Assembly: GCA_900470965.1 (NCBI GenBank)
Contig: UCCS01000018.1
Coordinates: 1-64,000 of the forward strand
Length of the DNA stretch: 64,000 nucleotides
Source: Hyphomicrobiales bacterium
GTDB taxonomy: Bacteria > Pseudomonadota > Alphaproteobacteria > Rhizobiales > Rhizobiaceae
Reading direction: 5' to 3'
The position numbers and the translations under genes were made by a program. Below, piece after piece: positions 44,713 to 53,680 of the stretch (the first letter of the stretch is position 1; each line of letters starts with the position of its first letter). The notes beneath the pieces were generated by a model. The model saw only the letters and a list, made by a program, of their open reading frames with translations. It ran no database searches and was not told the origin of the DNA.

Positions 44713-45887
44713 GTGTGACGCTGAACTTTACGCGCGAGGAATATGCCGCGCGCCTTTCCAAAACCCGTCACGCGATGGAACAGGCGGGGATCGATCTCCT
44801 GATCGTCACCGATCCATCCAACATGCACTGGCTGACCGGCTATGACGGCTGGTCCTTCTACGTGCATCAATGCGTCCTGGTGCCGCCAAGCGGCGAGCCG
44901 ATCTGGTACGGTCGCAAGCAGGATTCCAACGGCGCCAAGCGCACCGCCTATCTGGACCATGACAATATCATCGGCTACCCCGATCACTACGTCCAGTCGA
45001 GCGAACGCCACCCGATGGATCTCCTGGCGCAGATCATCGATAAGCGCAGGTGGTCCAGCCTCATTGTTGGCGTCGAGATGGACAATTATTATTTCTCGGC
45101 CGCCGCCTTCGCCTCTCTGCAAAAGCATCTGCCAAATGCCCGCTTCAAGGATGCGGCGGGCCTCGTCAACTGGCAGCGCGCGATCAAGAGCCCGACTGAA
45201 CTCGACTATATGCGAAAGGCAGGCAAGATCGTCGAACTGATGCACAAGCGCATTGTCGACGTCGTCGAACCCGGCATGCGCAAATGCGATCTCGTCGCCG
45301 AGATCTACGATGCCGGCATACGGGGTACGTCCGAATTCGGCGGCGATTATCCGGCGATCGTGCCGCTTCTTCCGTCGGGCGCAGACGCTTCCGCGCCGCA
45401 CCTGACCTGGGACGACAAGCCGATGCGTTCGGGCGAAGGGACGTTCTTCGAAATCGCCGGCGCCTATAAGCGTTATCATTGCCCACTGTCGCGTACCGTA
45501 TTCCTGGGCAGGCCGACGCAGGCCTTTCTCGACGCGGAAAAGGCGACGCTCGAAGGCATGGAGGCGGGCCTTGCCGCAGCAAGGCCCGGCAATATGTGCG
45601 AGGACATCGCCAACGCCTTCTTCGCCGTCTTGAAAAAATACGGAATCATCAAGGACAACCGCACCGGCTATCCGATCGGTCTTTCCTATCCGCCTGACTG
45701 GGGCGAACGCACGATGAGCCTGCGCCCAGGCGACCGTACGGAGCTGAAGCCCGGCATGACATTCCATTTCATGACCGGTCTCTGGCTCGAAGACATGGGG
45801 TTGGAAATCACGGAGAGCATCGCGATTACCGAAACGGGTGTTGAATGCCTGTCCAATGTTCCGCGCCGGCTGTTCGTGAAAGGCTGA
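44709..45887 (+). CDS. eutD: EutD (DoeA), ectoine hydrolase
   Basis: 392 residues with a GTG start at 44709 overlapping the eutC stop. It belongs to the M24 creatinase/aminopeptidase P group, with N-terminal domain (LTGYDGWSFYVHQCVLVPPS) and C-terminal pita-bread domain (GTSEFGGDYPAIVPLLPSGA, SGEGTFFEIAGAYKRYHCPL). It is like known ectoine hydrolases, which lack some of the metal ligands of true M24 peptidases. EutD hydrolyses the ectoine ring to N-acetyl-diaminobutyrate isomers. It works with EutE, whose gene starts 4 nt downstream of its stop. Confidence 0.9.
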   Translation: MSVTLNFTREEYAARLSKTRHAMEQAGIDLLIVTDPSNMHWLTGYDGWSFYVHQCVLVPPSGEPIWYGRKQDSNGAKRTAYLDHDNIIGYPDHYVQSSERHPMDLLAQIIDKRRWSSLIVGVEMDNYYFSAAAFASLQKHLPNARFKDAAGLVNWQRAIKSPTELDYMRKAGKIVELMHKRIVDVVEPGMRKCDLVAEIYDAGIRGTSEFGGDYPAIVPLLPSGADASAPHLTWDDKPMRSGEGTFFEIAGAYKRYHCPLSRTVFLGRPTQAFLDAEKATLEGMEAGLAAARPGNMCEDIANAFFAVLKKYGIIKDNRTGYPIGLSYPPDWGERTMSLRPGDRTELKPGMTFHFMTGLWLEDMGLEITESIAITETGVECLSNVPRRLFVKG

Positions 45888-45891
45888 GACC

Positions 45892-46908
45892 ATGCTGACG
45901 AGTGCGCCCCGCCCCTCGCCGATCGCCTCATCCGTCGATTTCGACGGGAAGGGTGTGCAGCACGGGCACCTGCGATTGCCTTATAGCCGTGACGACAGCG
46001 CCTGGGGTTCGGTCATGATCCCGATCTGCGTCATCTCCAACGGGCAAGGCCCGACCGCCCTCCTCACCGGTGCCAATCACGGCGACGAGTATGAAGGTCC
46101 GGCGGCTCTCTACGAGCTGGCACAGACACTGGATCCGGCGCAGGTGAGTGGGCGCATCATCATCGTCCCGGCGCTCAATTATCCCGCGTTTCGCGCAGGG
46201 ACCCGCACGTCGCCGATCGATCGCGGAAATCTGAACCGTAGCTTTCCAGGTCGCCCGGATGGAACGGTGACGGAAAAGATCGCGGACTATGTCACCCGCC
46301 ATCTTATACCGCTCGCCGACATCGTGCTCGACTTCCATTCGGGCGGCAAGACCCTCGACTTTCTTCCCTATGCCGCAGCGCACGAGCTGCCTGACAAGGG
46401 TCAGGAGGCGCGCTGTTTTGATGCCGTTGCAGCTTTTGCTGCGCCCTACTCGATGAAGATGCTGGAGATCGATGCGGTCGGCATGCTGGATACGACGGTC
46501 GAGGAGATGGGCAAGGTTTTCGTCACCACGGAGCTCGGCGGTGCTGGCACCGCCAGCGCAAGATCGATCGAGATCGCGCGAAAGGGCAGTCTCAACCTCC
46601 TGCGCCACGCCGGAATTCTGGAGGGGGCGCCGGCTACTCAGCCGACGTGCTGGCTCGATATGCCGTCGAGCGACTGTTTCACATTCGCAGAGGATGACGG
46701 CCTGGTCGCCTTTGCGCAGGATCTCGGAGATCCGATCCATACCGGCGATATCATCGCCAGCATCTACCCGGTCGGAAAGACCGGTGTCGCGCCAATCCGC
46801 TGCCGCGCAGCCATGGATGGCGTTCTAGCGGCTCGCCACGTGCCCGGCCTCATCAAGGCCGGCGACTGCCTTTCCGTCATCGCGACGATCACGGAGAAGA
46901 CCGAATAA
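45892..46908 (+). CDS. eutE: EutE (DoeB), N-alpha-acetyl-2,4-diaminobutyrate deacetylase
   Basis: 338 residues. It is a zinc-dependent deacetylase of the succinylglutamate desuccinylase/aspartoacylase family: zinc ligands in TGANHGDEYEGPAALYEL (HxxE), RGNLNRSFPG, and DIVLDFHSGGKTLDF (third ligand His). The C-terminal beta domain (SDCFTFAEDDGLVAFAQDLG) is typical of DoeB-like proteins. It deacetylates alpha-N-acetyl-diaminobutyrate to diaminobutyrate plus acetate. A 59-nt gap follows, leading into ehuB, so uptake and breakdown are one transcript. Confidence 0.9.
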   Translation: MLTSAPRPSPIASSVDFDGKGVQHGHLRLPYSRDDSAWGSVMIPICVISNGQGPTALLTGANHGDEYEGPAALYELAQTLDPAQVSGRIIIVPALNYPAFRAGTRTSPIDRGNLNRSFPGRPDGTVTEKIADYVTRHLIPLADIVLDFHSGGKTLDFLPYAAAHELPDKGQEARCFDAVAAFAAPYSMKMLEIDAVGMLDTTVEEMGKVFVTTELGGAGTASARSIEIARKGSLNLLRHAGILEGAPATQPTCWLDMPSSDCFTFAEDDGLVAFAQDLGDPIHTGDIIASIYPVGKTGVAPIRCRAAMDGVLAARHVPGLIKAGDCLSVIATITEKTE

Positions 46909-46967
46909 ACGCAACCATGTGAGATCCGAAAACGGACCACAAGAAGCTTAACCAGAGGAGAATTCGA

Positions 46968-47819
46968 ATGCGCATCTCAAAATCCATTTGCCTTTCTGCC
47001 CTTGCGCTCGGCATCGGCGTCACGTCAGCCAGCGCACTGACCGTCGAAGAAGCCAAGAAACAGGGATTTATCCGCGCAGCAACAGCCAACGAGGTACCCT
47101 ACTCGTATATGCAGCCGGACGGCACCTCTGCCGGTATCGGACCCGACGTCGCCAATGCCGTCCTAAAATCCATGGGCATCGAGGAGGTCAATTGGACCGT
47201 AACGCCCTTCGGCACGCTCATTCCGGGTCTCAAGGCTCGTCGCTTCGATTTTGCCGCCGCCGAGCAGAACATATCGCCCGAGCGCTGCAAGCAGGTCGCC
47301 TTTACCGAACCCAACTCGTCCTACGGTGAGGGACTGCTGGTCAAGAAGGGCAATCCGAAGGGCCTGACGACCTATGGCGACATCGCAAAAGACCCATCCT
47401 TGAAAGTCGCCGTTGTTTCCGGCGCAAACAATGTCGACTTCCTGCGCGCCGTCGGCGTCAAGGACGAGCAGATCGTCTTCATTCCGGCGAATGCCGATGC
47501 GATCCCCACCGTGCAAAGCCGGGTGGATGCCTATGCGGCGACCGAGTTGACCGTTTCCGAACTTGCCAAGGGACAGGCCAATGTCGAGCAGGTCGCGCCA
47601 TTCAAGGATCCGACCGTCAAGGGTGCGCCGGTCCGCAACTATGGCGGCTTTGCCTTCCGTCCGGAAGACAAGGAATTGCGCGACGCGTTCAACACTGCGC
47701 TCGTCGCGTTCCGAAAGACGGACGACTACAAGAAGATCCTCATGAAGTATGGTCTGTCGGAACAGAGTATCGCGGCAGCGGCAGAGAAGAACGTCGCCGA
47801 TCTCTGCGCCGGGAAGTAA
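46968..47819 (+). CDS. ehuB: EhuB, ectoine/hydroxyectoine-binding periplasmic protein
   Basis: 283 residues, with AGAGGAG 8 nt upstream. A signal peptide (MRISKSICLSALALGIGVTS, cleavage near SASA) precedes a family 3 solute-binding protein: IRAATANEVPYSYMQPDG, FGTLIPGLKARRFDFAAAEQ and YGGFAFRPEDKELRDAF. EhuB of Sinorhizobium binds ectoine through aromatic residues, and the position after eutE supports that ligand here. It is expected to be the most abundant protein of the operon, in line with the hairpin placed straight after its stop. Confidence 0.9.
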   Translation: MRISKSICLSALALGIGVTSASALTVEEAKKQGFIRAATANEVPYSYMQPDGTSAGIGPDVANAVLKSMGIEEVNWTVTPFGTLIPGLKARRFDFAAAEQNISPERCKQVAFTEPNSSYGEGLLVKKGNPKGLTTYGDIAKDPSLKVAVVSGANNVDFLRAVGVKDEQIVFIPANADAIPTVQSRVDAYAATELTVSELAKGQANVEQVAPFKDPTVKGAPVRNYGGFAFRPEDKELRDAFNTALVAFRKTDDYKKILMKYGLSEQSIAAAAEKNVADLCAGK

Positions 47820-47826
47820 CAAGAAA

Positions 47827-47851
47827 GGCGCTCGGTCCCGGACTGGGCGCC
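47827..47851 (+). terminator. Intercistronic hairpin after ehuB
   Basis: The 25-nt element begins GGCGC and ends GCGCC. Pairing continues inward with two G-U wobbles to give about 11 bp around a 3-nt loop. It lies 7 nt after the ehuB stop. Similar elements after binding-protein genes stabilise the upstream message. Confidence 0.55.
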
Positions 47852-47879
47852 ACCTGCTTTCATTCGGAGAGATTGCCAG

Positions 47880-48545
47880 ATGAGCTGGACAGCCTATCTG
47901 CCGATGCTTTGGCAAGGCGCTACCGTGACGATGACGATCACTTTGGCAGCGATCGTCTGCGGCGCGGTGCTTGCCTTCGTTTTCGGCATCCTGCGCGTCG
48001 AGGGAGGACCGATCCTGTCAGCCGTCGCGCTCTGCTACACGGAGGTGTTTCGTGGGACCTCGCTGTTCGTTCAGCTCTTCTGGTTCTATTATGCGCTGCC
48101 GCTCGTCGGTCTGAGTTTCGATCCGATCACCACCGGCATCCTGGTATTGGCCGCCCATGTCGGCGGCTATGGGGCCGAAATCGTTCGAGGGGCCCTCATG
48201 TCGGTCTCCGTCCAGCAGCTGGAAGCCGCCCGGGCATTGAATTTCAACCGTGCCCAGACCCTCTTTCGCATTTCGCTGCCACAAGCCATCGTCGAAATGA
48301 TGCCGGCCTTCGGAAACCTCGCCATCGAAACGCTGAAGCTGTCCTCGCTGGTGTCGTTGATCTCGATAGCCGATCTCACCTTCGCGGCCCAGTCCATCCG
48401 CACCATCACGCTGGACAGCGCAAGCATCTACTCGATCACCCTTGTGTGCTACTTCGCCATGTCGCTCGTCTTGATGGCCGCCGTGCGCGTGATCGAGCAT
48501 TTCGTGCGGCGCGGCGATGTCTTCCCTCGCTCGGCTCATTCGTGA
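47880..48545 (+). CDS. ehuC: EhuC, ectoine ABC transporter permease
   Basis: 221 residues with GGAGAGA about 7 nt upstream. It is a polar amino acid (HisM/GlnP-type) permease with five hydrophobic segments: TVTMTITLAAIVCGAVLAFV, SLFVQLFWFYYALPLVGLSF, TGILVLAAHVGGYGAEIVRG, SSLVSLISIADLTFAAQ and SIYSITLVCYFAMSLVLMAA. The cytoplasmic coupling loop EAARALNFNRAQTLFRISLP is the EAA motif that contacts the ATPase EhuA. It forms the channel with EhuD. Confidence 0.92.
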   Translation: MSWTAYLPMLWQGATVTMTITLAAIVCGAVLAFVFGILRVEGGPILSAVALCYTEVFRGTSLFVQLFWFYYALPLVGLSFDPITTGILVLAAHVGGYGAEIVRGALMSVSVQQLEAARALNFNRAQTLFRISLPQAIVEMMPAFGNLAIETLKLSSLVSLISIADLTFAAQSIRTITLDSASIYSITLVCYFAMSLVLMAAVRVIEHFVRRGDVFPRSAHS

Positions 48546-48558
48546 GGACCTTACGGCT

Positions 48559-49251
48559 ATGATGTATGGTTACGAATGGGACACAACAACCTGGGTTACC
48601 TACACGACCTCGATCCTGCCAATCATTCTGATTGGTTTGACCGTCACGTTGAAGGCTGCAGCGGCTGGATTTGCGATTGCACTGGTGCTCGGCCTGGCGT
48701 TCGCCCTCTTGCGCCGAAGCCGCGTCAAGGTGATCTCCTGGGCGACAGCCTTTGTCGTGGAATTCCTGCGCGATACGCCGCTACTGGTGCAGCTGTTCTT
48801 CCTTTACTACGTGCTGCCCGATTTCGGTATCGTGCTGCCGGCCTTTCTCACCGGTGCACTGGCACTCGGTCTGCAATATGCGGCCTATACGTCGGAGGTC
48901 TATCGCGGCGGCATCGAAGCCGTTCATCACGGCCAATGGGAAGCGGCAACCGCGCTCAACATGACGCGCATGCAGACCTATTACGACATCATCCTGCCTC
49001 AGGCCATTCCGCGTATCGTGCCTGCCATGGGCAATTATCTCGTGGCCATGATCAAGGAGACCCCGGTTTTATCGGTGGTTACCGTTCTTGAGATGATGGG
49101 CCTTGCCAACATGATCGGCGAACGCACCTTCGAATATCTCGTGCCGCTGACGCTTGTCGGGCTGATCTTCCTTCTGCTGACGCTGATTTGCTCAGCAGGT
49201 CTCCACCGCTTGCAGAAAGCGCTTCCAAAGGCAGGAATACCCTTGCGATGA
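48559..49251 (+). CDS. ehuD: EhuD, ectoine ABC transporter permease
   Basis: 230 residues from the ATG at 48559 (or the ATG directly after it, at 48562); GAGG lies 10 nt upstream and the previous gene stops 13 nt before, so the upstream in-frame ATG at 48517 is rejected. Same permease family as Ehu[41 protein letters not shown], the EAA loop [20 protein letters not shown], and [19 protein letters not shown]. Its stop overlaps ehuA by 4 nt. Confidence 0.92.
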   Translation: MMYGYEWDTTTWVTYTTSILPIILIGLTVTLKAAAAGFAIALVLGLAFALLRRSRVKVISWATAFVVEFLRDTPLLVQLFFLYYVLPDFGIVLPAFLTGALALGLQYAAYTSEVYRGGIEAVHHGQWEAATALNMTRMQTYYDIILPQAIPRIVPAMGNYLVAMIKETPVLSVVTVLEMMGLANMIGERTFEYLVPLTLVGLIFLLLTLICSAGLHRLQKALPKAGIPLR

Positions 49252-50027
49252 CCGACAATATCGATCCGCCCATCATCGAGTTTTCCGACGTCACCAAGCG
49301 CTTCGGGATTCTGACAGTGCTTGACCACTTCAATTTCAGCGTCGCGAAGGGCGAGAAAGTCACGCTTATAGGACCGTCAGGCTCCGGCAAATCGACGGTC
49401 CTGCGCATTCTCATGACACTCGAACCGTTCCAGGAAGGCAAGCTGACGCTTGCTGGCACCTCCTACCACGAGCAGGGCGGCAAGGGCCGGTTCCAGGCCT
49501 CTGAAAAACACCTGCGCCAAATCCGCAATCATGTCGGCATGGTCTTCCAGAGCTTCAATCTCTTTCCTCATATGACGGTCCTTCGCAACGTTGTCGAAGC
49601 GCCGGTGCGGGTACTGGGAATGGCGCGGGCTGAAGCCGAAGCGCGTGCGCTTGAACTGCTGCAGATGGTGGGGCTCGCGGATAAGAAGGACCACTATCCG
49701 GTCCAGCTTTCCGGCGGGCAGCAGCAGCGCGTGGCAATCGCCCGAGCGCTTGCGATGCGCCCACGAGTTCTGCTTTTCGATGAACCGACATCAGCGCTTG
49801 ATCCGCAACTGGTGGGCGAAGTGCTTTCCGTCATCCGCGCACTGGCGCATGAACATGATCTCACGATGCTGCTCGTCACCCATGAGATGCGCTTTGCCCG
49901 AGAGGTCTCGGATCGCGTCTGCTTTTTCGATAAGGGGCGCATCTGCGAGCAGGGCGCGCCTGAAGAGATATTCGGCGCGCCGCAAGTGGAGCGGACGCGC
50001 GAATTTCTGTCATCGGTCCTCGGATAG
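49248..50027 (+). CDS. ehuA: EhuA, ectoine ABC transporter ATP-binding protein
   Basis: 259 residues from the ATG at 49248, overlapping the ehuD stop; the frame upstream lies inside ehuD. Walker [11 protein letters not shown]-loop [14 protein letters not shown], signature [15 protein letters not shown], Walker [14 protein letters not shown] and switch His in LLVTHEM are all present. It powers uptake through EhuC-EhuD and is the last gene of the enuR-downstream operon. The final residues VLG are followed by about 250 bases with no clear gene. Confidence 0.92.
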   Translation: MTDNIDPPIIEFSDVTKRFGILTVLDHFNFSVAKGEKVTLIGPSGSGKSTVLRILMTLEPFQEGKLTLAGTSYHEQGGKGRFQASEKHLRQIRNHVGMVFQSFNLFPHMTVLRNVVEAPVRVLGMARAEAEARALELLQMVGLADKKDHYPVQLSGGQQQRVAIARALAMRPRVLLFDEPTSALDPQLVGEVLSVIRALAHEHDLTMLLVTHEMRFAREVSDRVCFFDKGRICEQGAPEEIFGAPQVERTREFLSSVLG

Positions 50028-50283
50028 TCTGAAAACCCAGCGGGGAGAGACTTCGGCGGACTGCTTAGAAATAGAGCGGCTAGATAGACGTTCTTGAAAG
50101 GATGTGACACTGGTTTGGGTCGTGATGGGTCGTCCGCGTTTTGGATGTCGAGGAGGAAGCACTTCGTGCTCGCCAACAGGCGATGATCCAGGCCATTGAG
50201 GCCCTCTTCCACGGCAATGAACCTGATTTTTCAGAGGTTTGCGATTGCAGGATGTGCCGGATCGGTGCCTTGACCCGCTTGCC

Positions 50284-50787
50284 TCAGTTATCGCCGAGAT
50301 GCCAAGCGTCGAACACCGGGCCTGAGGCGCCTTGCACCGGATCGGATTCGGGCAAGGCGACGTCGGCGATTGTTCTGAGGAGTTCTGCAGTTGGAGCGCT
50401 TGTCTGAATATCGGCGAGTTGGCCTGGCGGGTAGGCACCAACCACTCGAAAGTCGCTGCTCGCTTCGAGGTTCTGATGACCGGTCCCCGCGGGAAGGACG
50501 AGACAATCTCCCGGGTGCAACTCGAACACCTTACCGGTCGGGCCGCCGATCAGGAGCTTTCCCGTTCCTTTTCCGACACCAAGCACTTCGTGAGCGCCCG
50601 CGTGATAGTGCTGATAGCCAAAAACACCATCGCGCCAGATGCCTTCCCAGCCGTGCGAGGTGAAGAGACGCGCGAACTCCTCGCACCCGTCATCGCAGAT
50701 GAAGATCTCGCGATAGACGATAACAGGAAGCATCTGGTTGTTGGGCACCCAGTCGCTTTTCTCAAAAAAGATCCTCTGCGTTTCCAT
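50284..50787 (-). CDS. Cupin-domain protein
   Basis: 167 residues from the ATG at 50787, chosen over the GTG at 50802 because GGGGGA lies 7 nt upstream. A single beta-barrel spans about 50-125: YQHYHAGAHEVLGVGKGTGK (cupin motif 1 with metal ligands H-x-H and E) and PGDCLVLPAGTGHQNLE (motif 2 with the third His). It probably binds a divalent metal and acts on a small molecule or senses it. Upstream lies gene debris, so its operon context has been lost. Function unknown. Confidence 0.85.
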   Translation of the reverse strand: METQRIFFEKSDWVPNNQMLPVIVYREIFICDDGCEEFARLFTSHGWEGIWRDGVFGYQHYHAGAHEVLGVGKGTGKLLIGGPTGKVFELHPGDCLVLPAGTGHQNLEASSDFRVVGAYPPGQLADIQTSAPTAELLRTIADVALPESDPVQGASGPVFDAWHLGDN

Positions 50788-50829
50788 GTCTTCCCCCATC
50801 ACCGATAACCTCGTTTGCGGAACGCACTG

Positions 50830-50919
50830 TCATTGAGCCGTCACGCGCCGCACCGTATTGCCGACGTCGTCGGCGCTCAGTAGCCCACCCTGCTTGGCAA
50901 CGCCAACACCCGCCGGCCG
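50830..50919 (-). pseudogene. C-terminal remnant of a PQQ-dependent sugar (sorbosone) dehydrogenase-like gene
   Basis: Thirty codons ending at TGA read RPAGVGVAKQGGLLSADDVG and finish NTVRRVTAQ. This matches the usual end of PQQ-dependent sugar dehydrogenases (PAGVAVAKDG, LLVADDVGN). All upstream coding sequence is missing; it is joined to a fragment of a different gene at a GC-rich junction. Confidence 0.65.
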
Positions 50920-51123
50920 GTTTCGATGAGCCGCCCGCGCCCCGATAATCCAGGGCAACCACCTCAAGGTCCTTTTTGACCAGGAGCGGAGTGACCTTGC
51001 GCCACTCATGGCTTGTCTGCGGGAAACCAGGGAACAGTATGGCCGTGCGTGGGCCGCCTCCTCCGTCAGACAGTGCAACTTTAGATCGCCTCCGATGCTT
51101 GCGACAGAATGGCGAGATGTCAT
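50909..51123 (-). pseudogene. N-terminal remnant of an alpha/beta hydrolase gene with a frameshift
   Basis: The ATG at 51123 opens MTSRHSVASIGGDLKLHCLT. The frame then shifts by one base near 51062, and the coding continues as TAILFPGFPQTSHEWRKVTP, then LEVVALDYRGAGGSSKPAGG. Those are the oxyanion (PGFPQT) and strand-4 (DYRGAG) blocks of epoxide-hydrolase-type enzymes. The fragment stops there, before the nucleophile. Family members typically continue with GYDKxTMAxD, absent here. Confidence 0.7.
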
Positions 51124-51397
51124 GCGAGAGCTACTTCCTCCTTCTCACCTATCGAGAGCGCCTGCGGCCTGAGGTGGCGACCGGCCTTCATCCACATCGG
51201 GACGAAAACGGAGCCCGGCTGGTGACGCATTGTTCAGACATGAATCGCACGACGGACCACGCCTGGCGACCATCAGTCTATCGAACGCATTGCCATTCCA
51301 ATCGTTCCCGCGCGAGGGGAAAGCGATCGGCCAGTGTCATTCCTCCCAGGCGATCGTGGTTGCGCTATGGCTGATGGCGCCTACGATTTTGGAACCG

Positions 51398-52288
51398 TTA
51401 TTCCTGCTTGGTCGCTGGTTTTCCGGGCGGATGGACTCGGCCAAGAAAATCACCGACGAGTGAGAGCACCTCATCGAGGTTGGTCTCAAGAAGCCAATGA
51501 CCACCATCCAGTAGATGCAGTTCGGCGTCCGGGAGATCGCGGAGATACGCACGCGCCGACTTCGCCGGCATGTACCCGTCCTGCGGTCCCCATACGATCA
51601 GCGTCGGCGGACGATGCTTGGCGAGGTAGTTCCGGTATTGAGGAAACCAGGCACGGTTCTCTTTCAGGCCTGCGATCAGATCAATCGCAACTTCCTTGCG
51701 CTTCGGCGTCATCAATGACCAATGCAACTTCCAGAGGTCGGGCGGAATCTGTCGGGCGAGCTCAGGCCTCAGATCGTTCAGGAATTCCTCTCTGAATGTC
51801 TCTTCTTTGATCGCCTCCGACACTTTCAGCCTCATGTCGGAACGGGGCAGCCGCCAGGTACTCTCGATCTCGGCATATTTCGGCCCCAGCGCATCCTCGT
51901 ACGGGATATCGCCATTTTGGATGATGAGCGCTGCGATGCGCTCTGGTGCCTTGATAGCCAGCCGCGCGCCGATGGGGGATCCGAAGTCATGGAGATAAAG
52001 CGCGAAGCGCTGCAGGCCGAGCGTCTTCACGAAGCCGTCCAGAAAGCTGGCATAGCCGTCGAAGCTGTAGTCAAAGTCGTCCGGGGTCGCGCTGTAGCCG
52101 GCGCCGGGAAAGTCCGGCGCAAGCAGCCGCCAACGATCCGCCAGCCCTGGCATGAAATTGCGGAATTCGTACGACGAGCATGGATAGCCATGCGGCAACA
52201 ACACCAAGGGTGCGTTTTCAGGCCCTGCTTCGCGGTAAAAGATATCGATGCCGTTGACGGTCACATGTCTATGGTTCGTTGGTTGCAC
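51398..52288 (-). CDS. Alpha/beta hydrolase, epoxide hydrolase/haloalkane dehalogenase type
   Basis: 296 residues from a GTG at 52288, chosen because GAGAGG sits 5 nt upstream and the protein then opens VQPTNHRHVTVNGIDIFYRE, the family start. Oxyanion region LLPHGYPCSSYEFRNFMPGL, nucleophile elbow FALYLHDFGSPIGARLA with Asp (HDFGS), catalytic acid region IVWGPQDGYMP and catalytic His in GGHWLLET. An Asp nucleophile points to epoxide hydrolase or dehalogenase chemistry rather than esterase chemistry. It is divergent from the MBL-fold gene at 52566. The substrate is unknown. Confidence 0.85.
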   Translation of the reverse strand: MQPTNHRHVTVNGIDIFYREAGPENAPLVLLPHGYPCSSYEFRNFMPGLADRWRLLAPDFPGAGYSATPDDFDYSFDGYASFLDGFVKTLGLQRFALYLHDFGSPIGARLAIKAPERIAALIIQNGDIPYEDALGPKYAEIESTWRLPRSDMRLKVSEAIKEETFREEFLNDLRPELARQIPPDLWKLHWSLMTPKRKEVAIDLIAGLKENRAWFPQYRNYLAKHRPPTLIVWGPQDGYMPAKSARAYLRDLPDAELHLLDGGHWLLETNLDEVLSLVGDFLGRVHPPGKPATKQE

Positions 52289-52565
52289 GCATACCTCTCG
52301 GCGGCTCAGACTCCTTGAAGATTGGCCACCAAACCCGTCGAACATCTGTTGGTTCCATGTGCTCCGGCAAAGCGGGGTGGCGGTGATGAGTGTCGTCACA
52401 TTCGGAGAGAGGGCCGTCACCGGCCCGTGGTCGAGAGATTGTCCGCGCATGATAGTGTGCGACCGTGGCGACCCGAGAGCGGACGGTTCACCGTCTGATC
52501 GATTGTGTCAAAGTGCGGGGTGGGCGATTGTTGGAAAGCGAAACAGGCCTGGCAAGGAGATGAAA

Positions 52566-53381
52566 ATGACCTTCCATATCTGCACTGCTTGCGGAATGCA
52601 GTTCGACGAAAGCTCAGAACCACCCTCTGCCTGTCCCATTTGCGAAGACGATCGTCAATTCGTGCCACCATCAGGTCAGGTTTGGACACATATGACGGCC
52701 CTCCGGTCGACCCACGACTTGATCTGGACCAAAGAAGCAAAAGGCATACATTGCCTGCAGATCTCACCAGACTTTGCGATCGGTCAGCGAGCCTTCCTGA
52801 TCGAAGGGCCTGACGGCAATATATTGTGGGACTGCCTCAGCCTCCTGGACGAGTCCAGCATAAGCCGAATTGCTGTAATGGGCGGGCTTGCGGCGATCGC
52901 CATTTCACACCCACATTTCTATTCCTCTATGATGGATTGGAGTTCAGCCTTCGGCGACGTACCTGTCTATATTCACAACGATGATCGAGAATGGGTACAG
53001 AGATCAGGCCCGGCGCTCAGCCACTGGGTGGGTGAGGTTTTTGAATTGAACCAGGCGACCCTTGTGCGCTGCGGCGGCCATTTCGCAGGCAGTTCAGTGC
53101 TGCATTGCCCTTGGCTGGAAGATGGGAAGGGCGCGTTGTTCGTGGGCGATACAATGCAGGTAACGCTCGACCGGAGATATGTGAGCTTCATGCGCAGCTT
53201 TCCGAACCTTCTGCCGTTGAGCGGGCGAGCGGTGAAGGGCATAGGCGAAGCGCTGCGCCCCTTCCGGTTCGAGGCTATCTATGGTGGATTTTCGGGCAGG
53301 ACGATCAAACAGGAAGGATCGCGCGTTATCGAGCGGTCGATCCAGAGATACATCCATGCCATCGAGGGTGGCCCGTCATAA
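52566..53381 (+). CDS. Rubredoxin-like metallo-beta-lactamase-fold hydrolase
   Basis: 271 residues from the ATG at 52566; AAGGAG lies 6 nt upstream, making it better than the ATG at 52560. The N-terminus has a knuckle of the rubredoxin type, CTACGMQFDESSEPPSACPICEDD (CxxC...CxxC), then an MBL-fold domain. ISRIAVMGGLAAIAISHPHF gives the HxH-like metal motif, GGHFAGSSVLHCPWLEDGKG the next ligand His, and LFVGDTMQV the Asp ligand. It probably couples metal-dependent hydrolysis or oxygen/NO reduction to a rubredoxin-type iron site. Transcribed divergently from the alpha/beta hydrolase. Confidence 0.72.
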   Translation: MTFHICTACGMQFDESSEPPSACPICEDDRQFVPPSGQVWTHMTALRSTHDLIWTKEAKGIHCLQISPDFAIGQRAFLIEGPDGNILWDCLSLLDESSISRIAVMGGLAAIAISHPHFYSSMMDWSSAFGDVPVYIHNDDREWVQRSGPALSHWVGEVFELNQATLVRCGGHFAGSSVLHCPWLEDGKGALFVGDTMQVTLDRRYVSFMRSFPNLLPLSGRAVKGIGEALRPFRFEAIYGGFSGRTIKQEGSRVIERSIQRYIHAIEGGPS

Positions 53382-53680
53382 CGAGAATGAATTGCGTTGA
53401 TCGGGGTCGAACATTGGGCTCAACGTTCTCATGTCGTTTCCCGACGACAGGTCATGACGAACCCAGCCGTCACTTTCAGCGCTGCTGGGAAGCATGATGG
53501 GAGAGGCTGGCTTATTTGCCTCATTTTCTGAAATTGGCACGAACAAGCACGCCAGAGGCGACAGATCGATTGGAAGCTGTGGAAATCTCGCTGAACGAGC
53601 GCCATCGCCGGTGTCGCCTCCATGACAATGGACGCGGTCGGTGTCAGGGATTGCGCATCAACGACGATGCGGAGAACGAC

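Noticed and set aside
39444-45893. Long minus-strand frames across the eut genes (39444-40418, 43198-44577, 44433-45893)
   Set aside because: They cross several real genes with overlapping starts and stops and have no domains of their own.
50028-50283. Possible small plus-strand gene at 50141-50407 (opening [20 protein letters not shown]) after ehuA
   Set aside because: The first part looks helical, but it runs antisense into the cupin gene, has no family and may be debris. Insufficient support for a gene.
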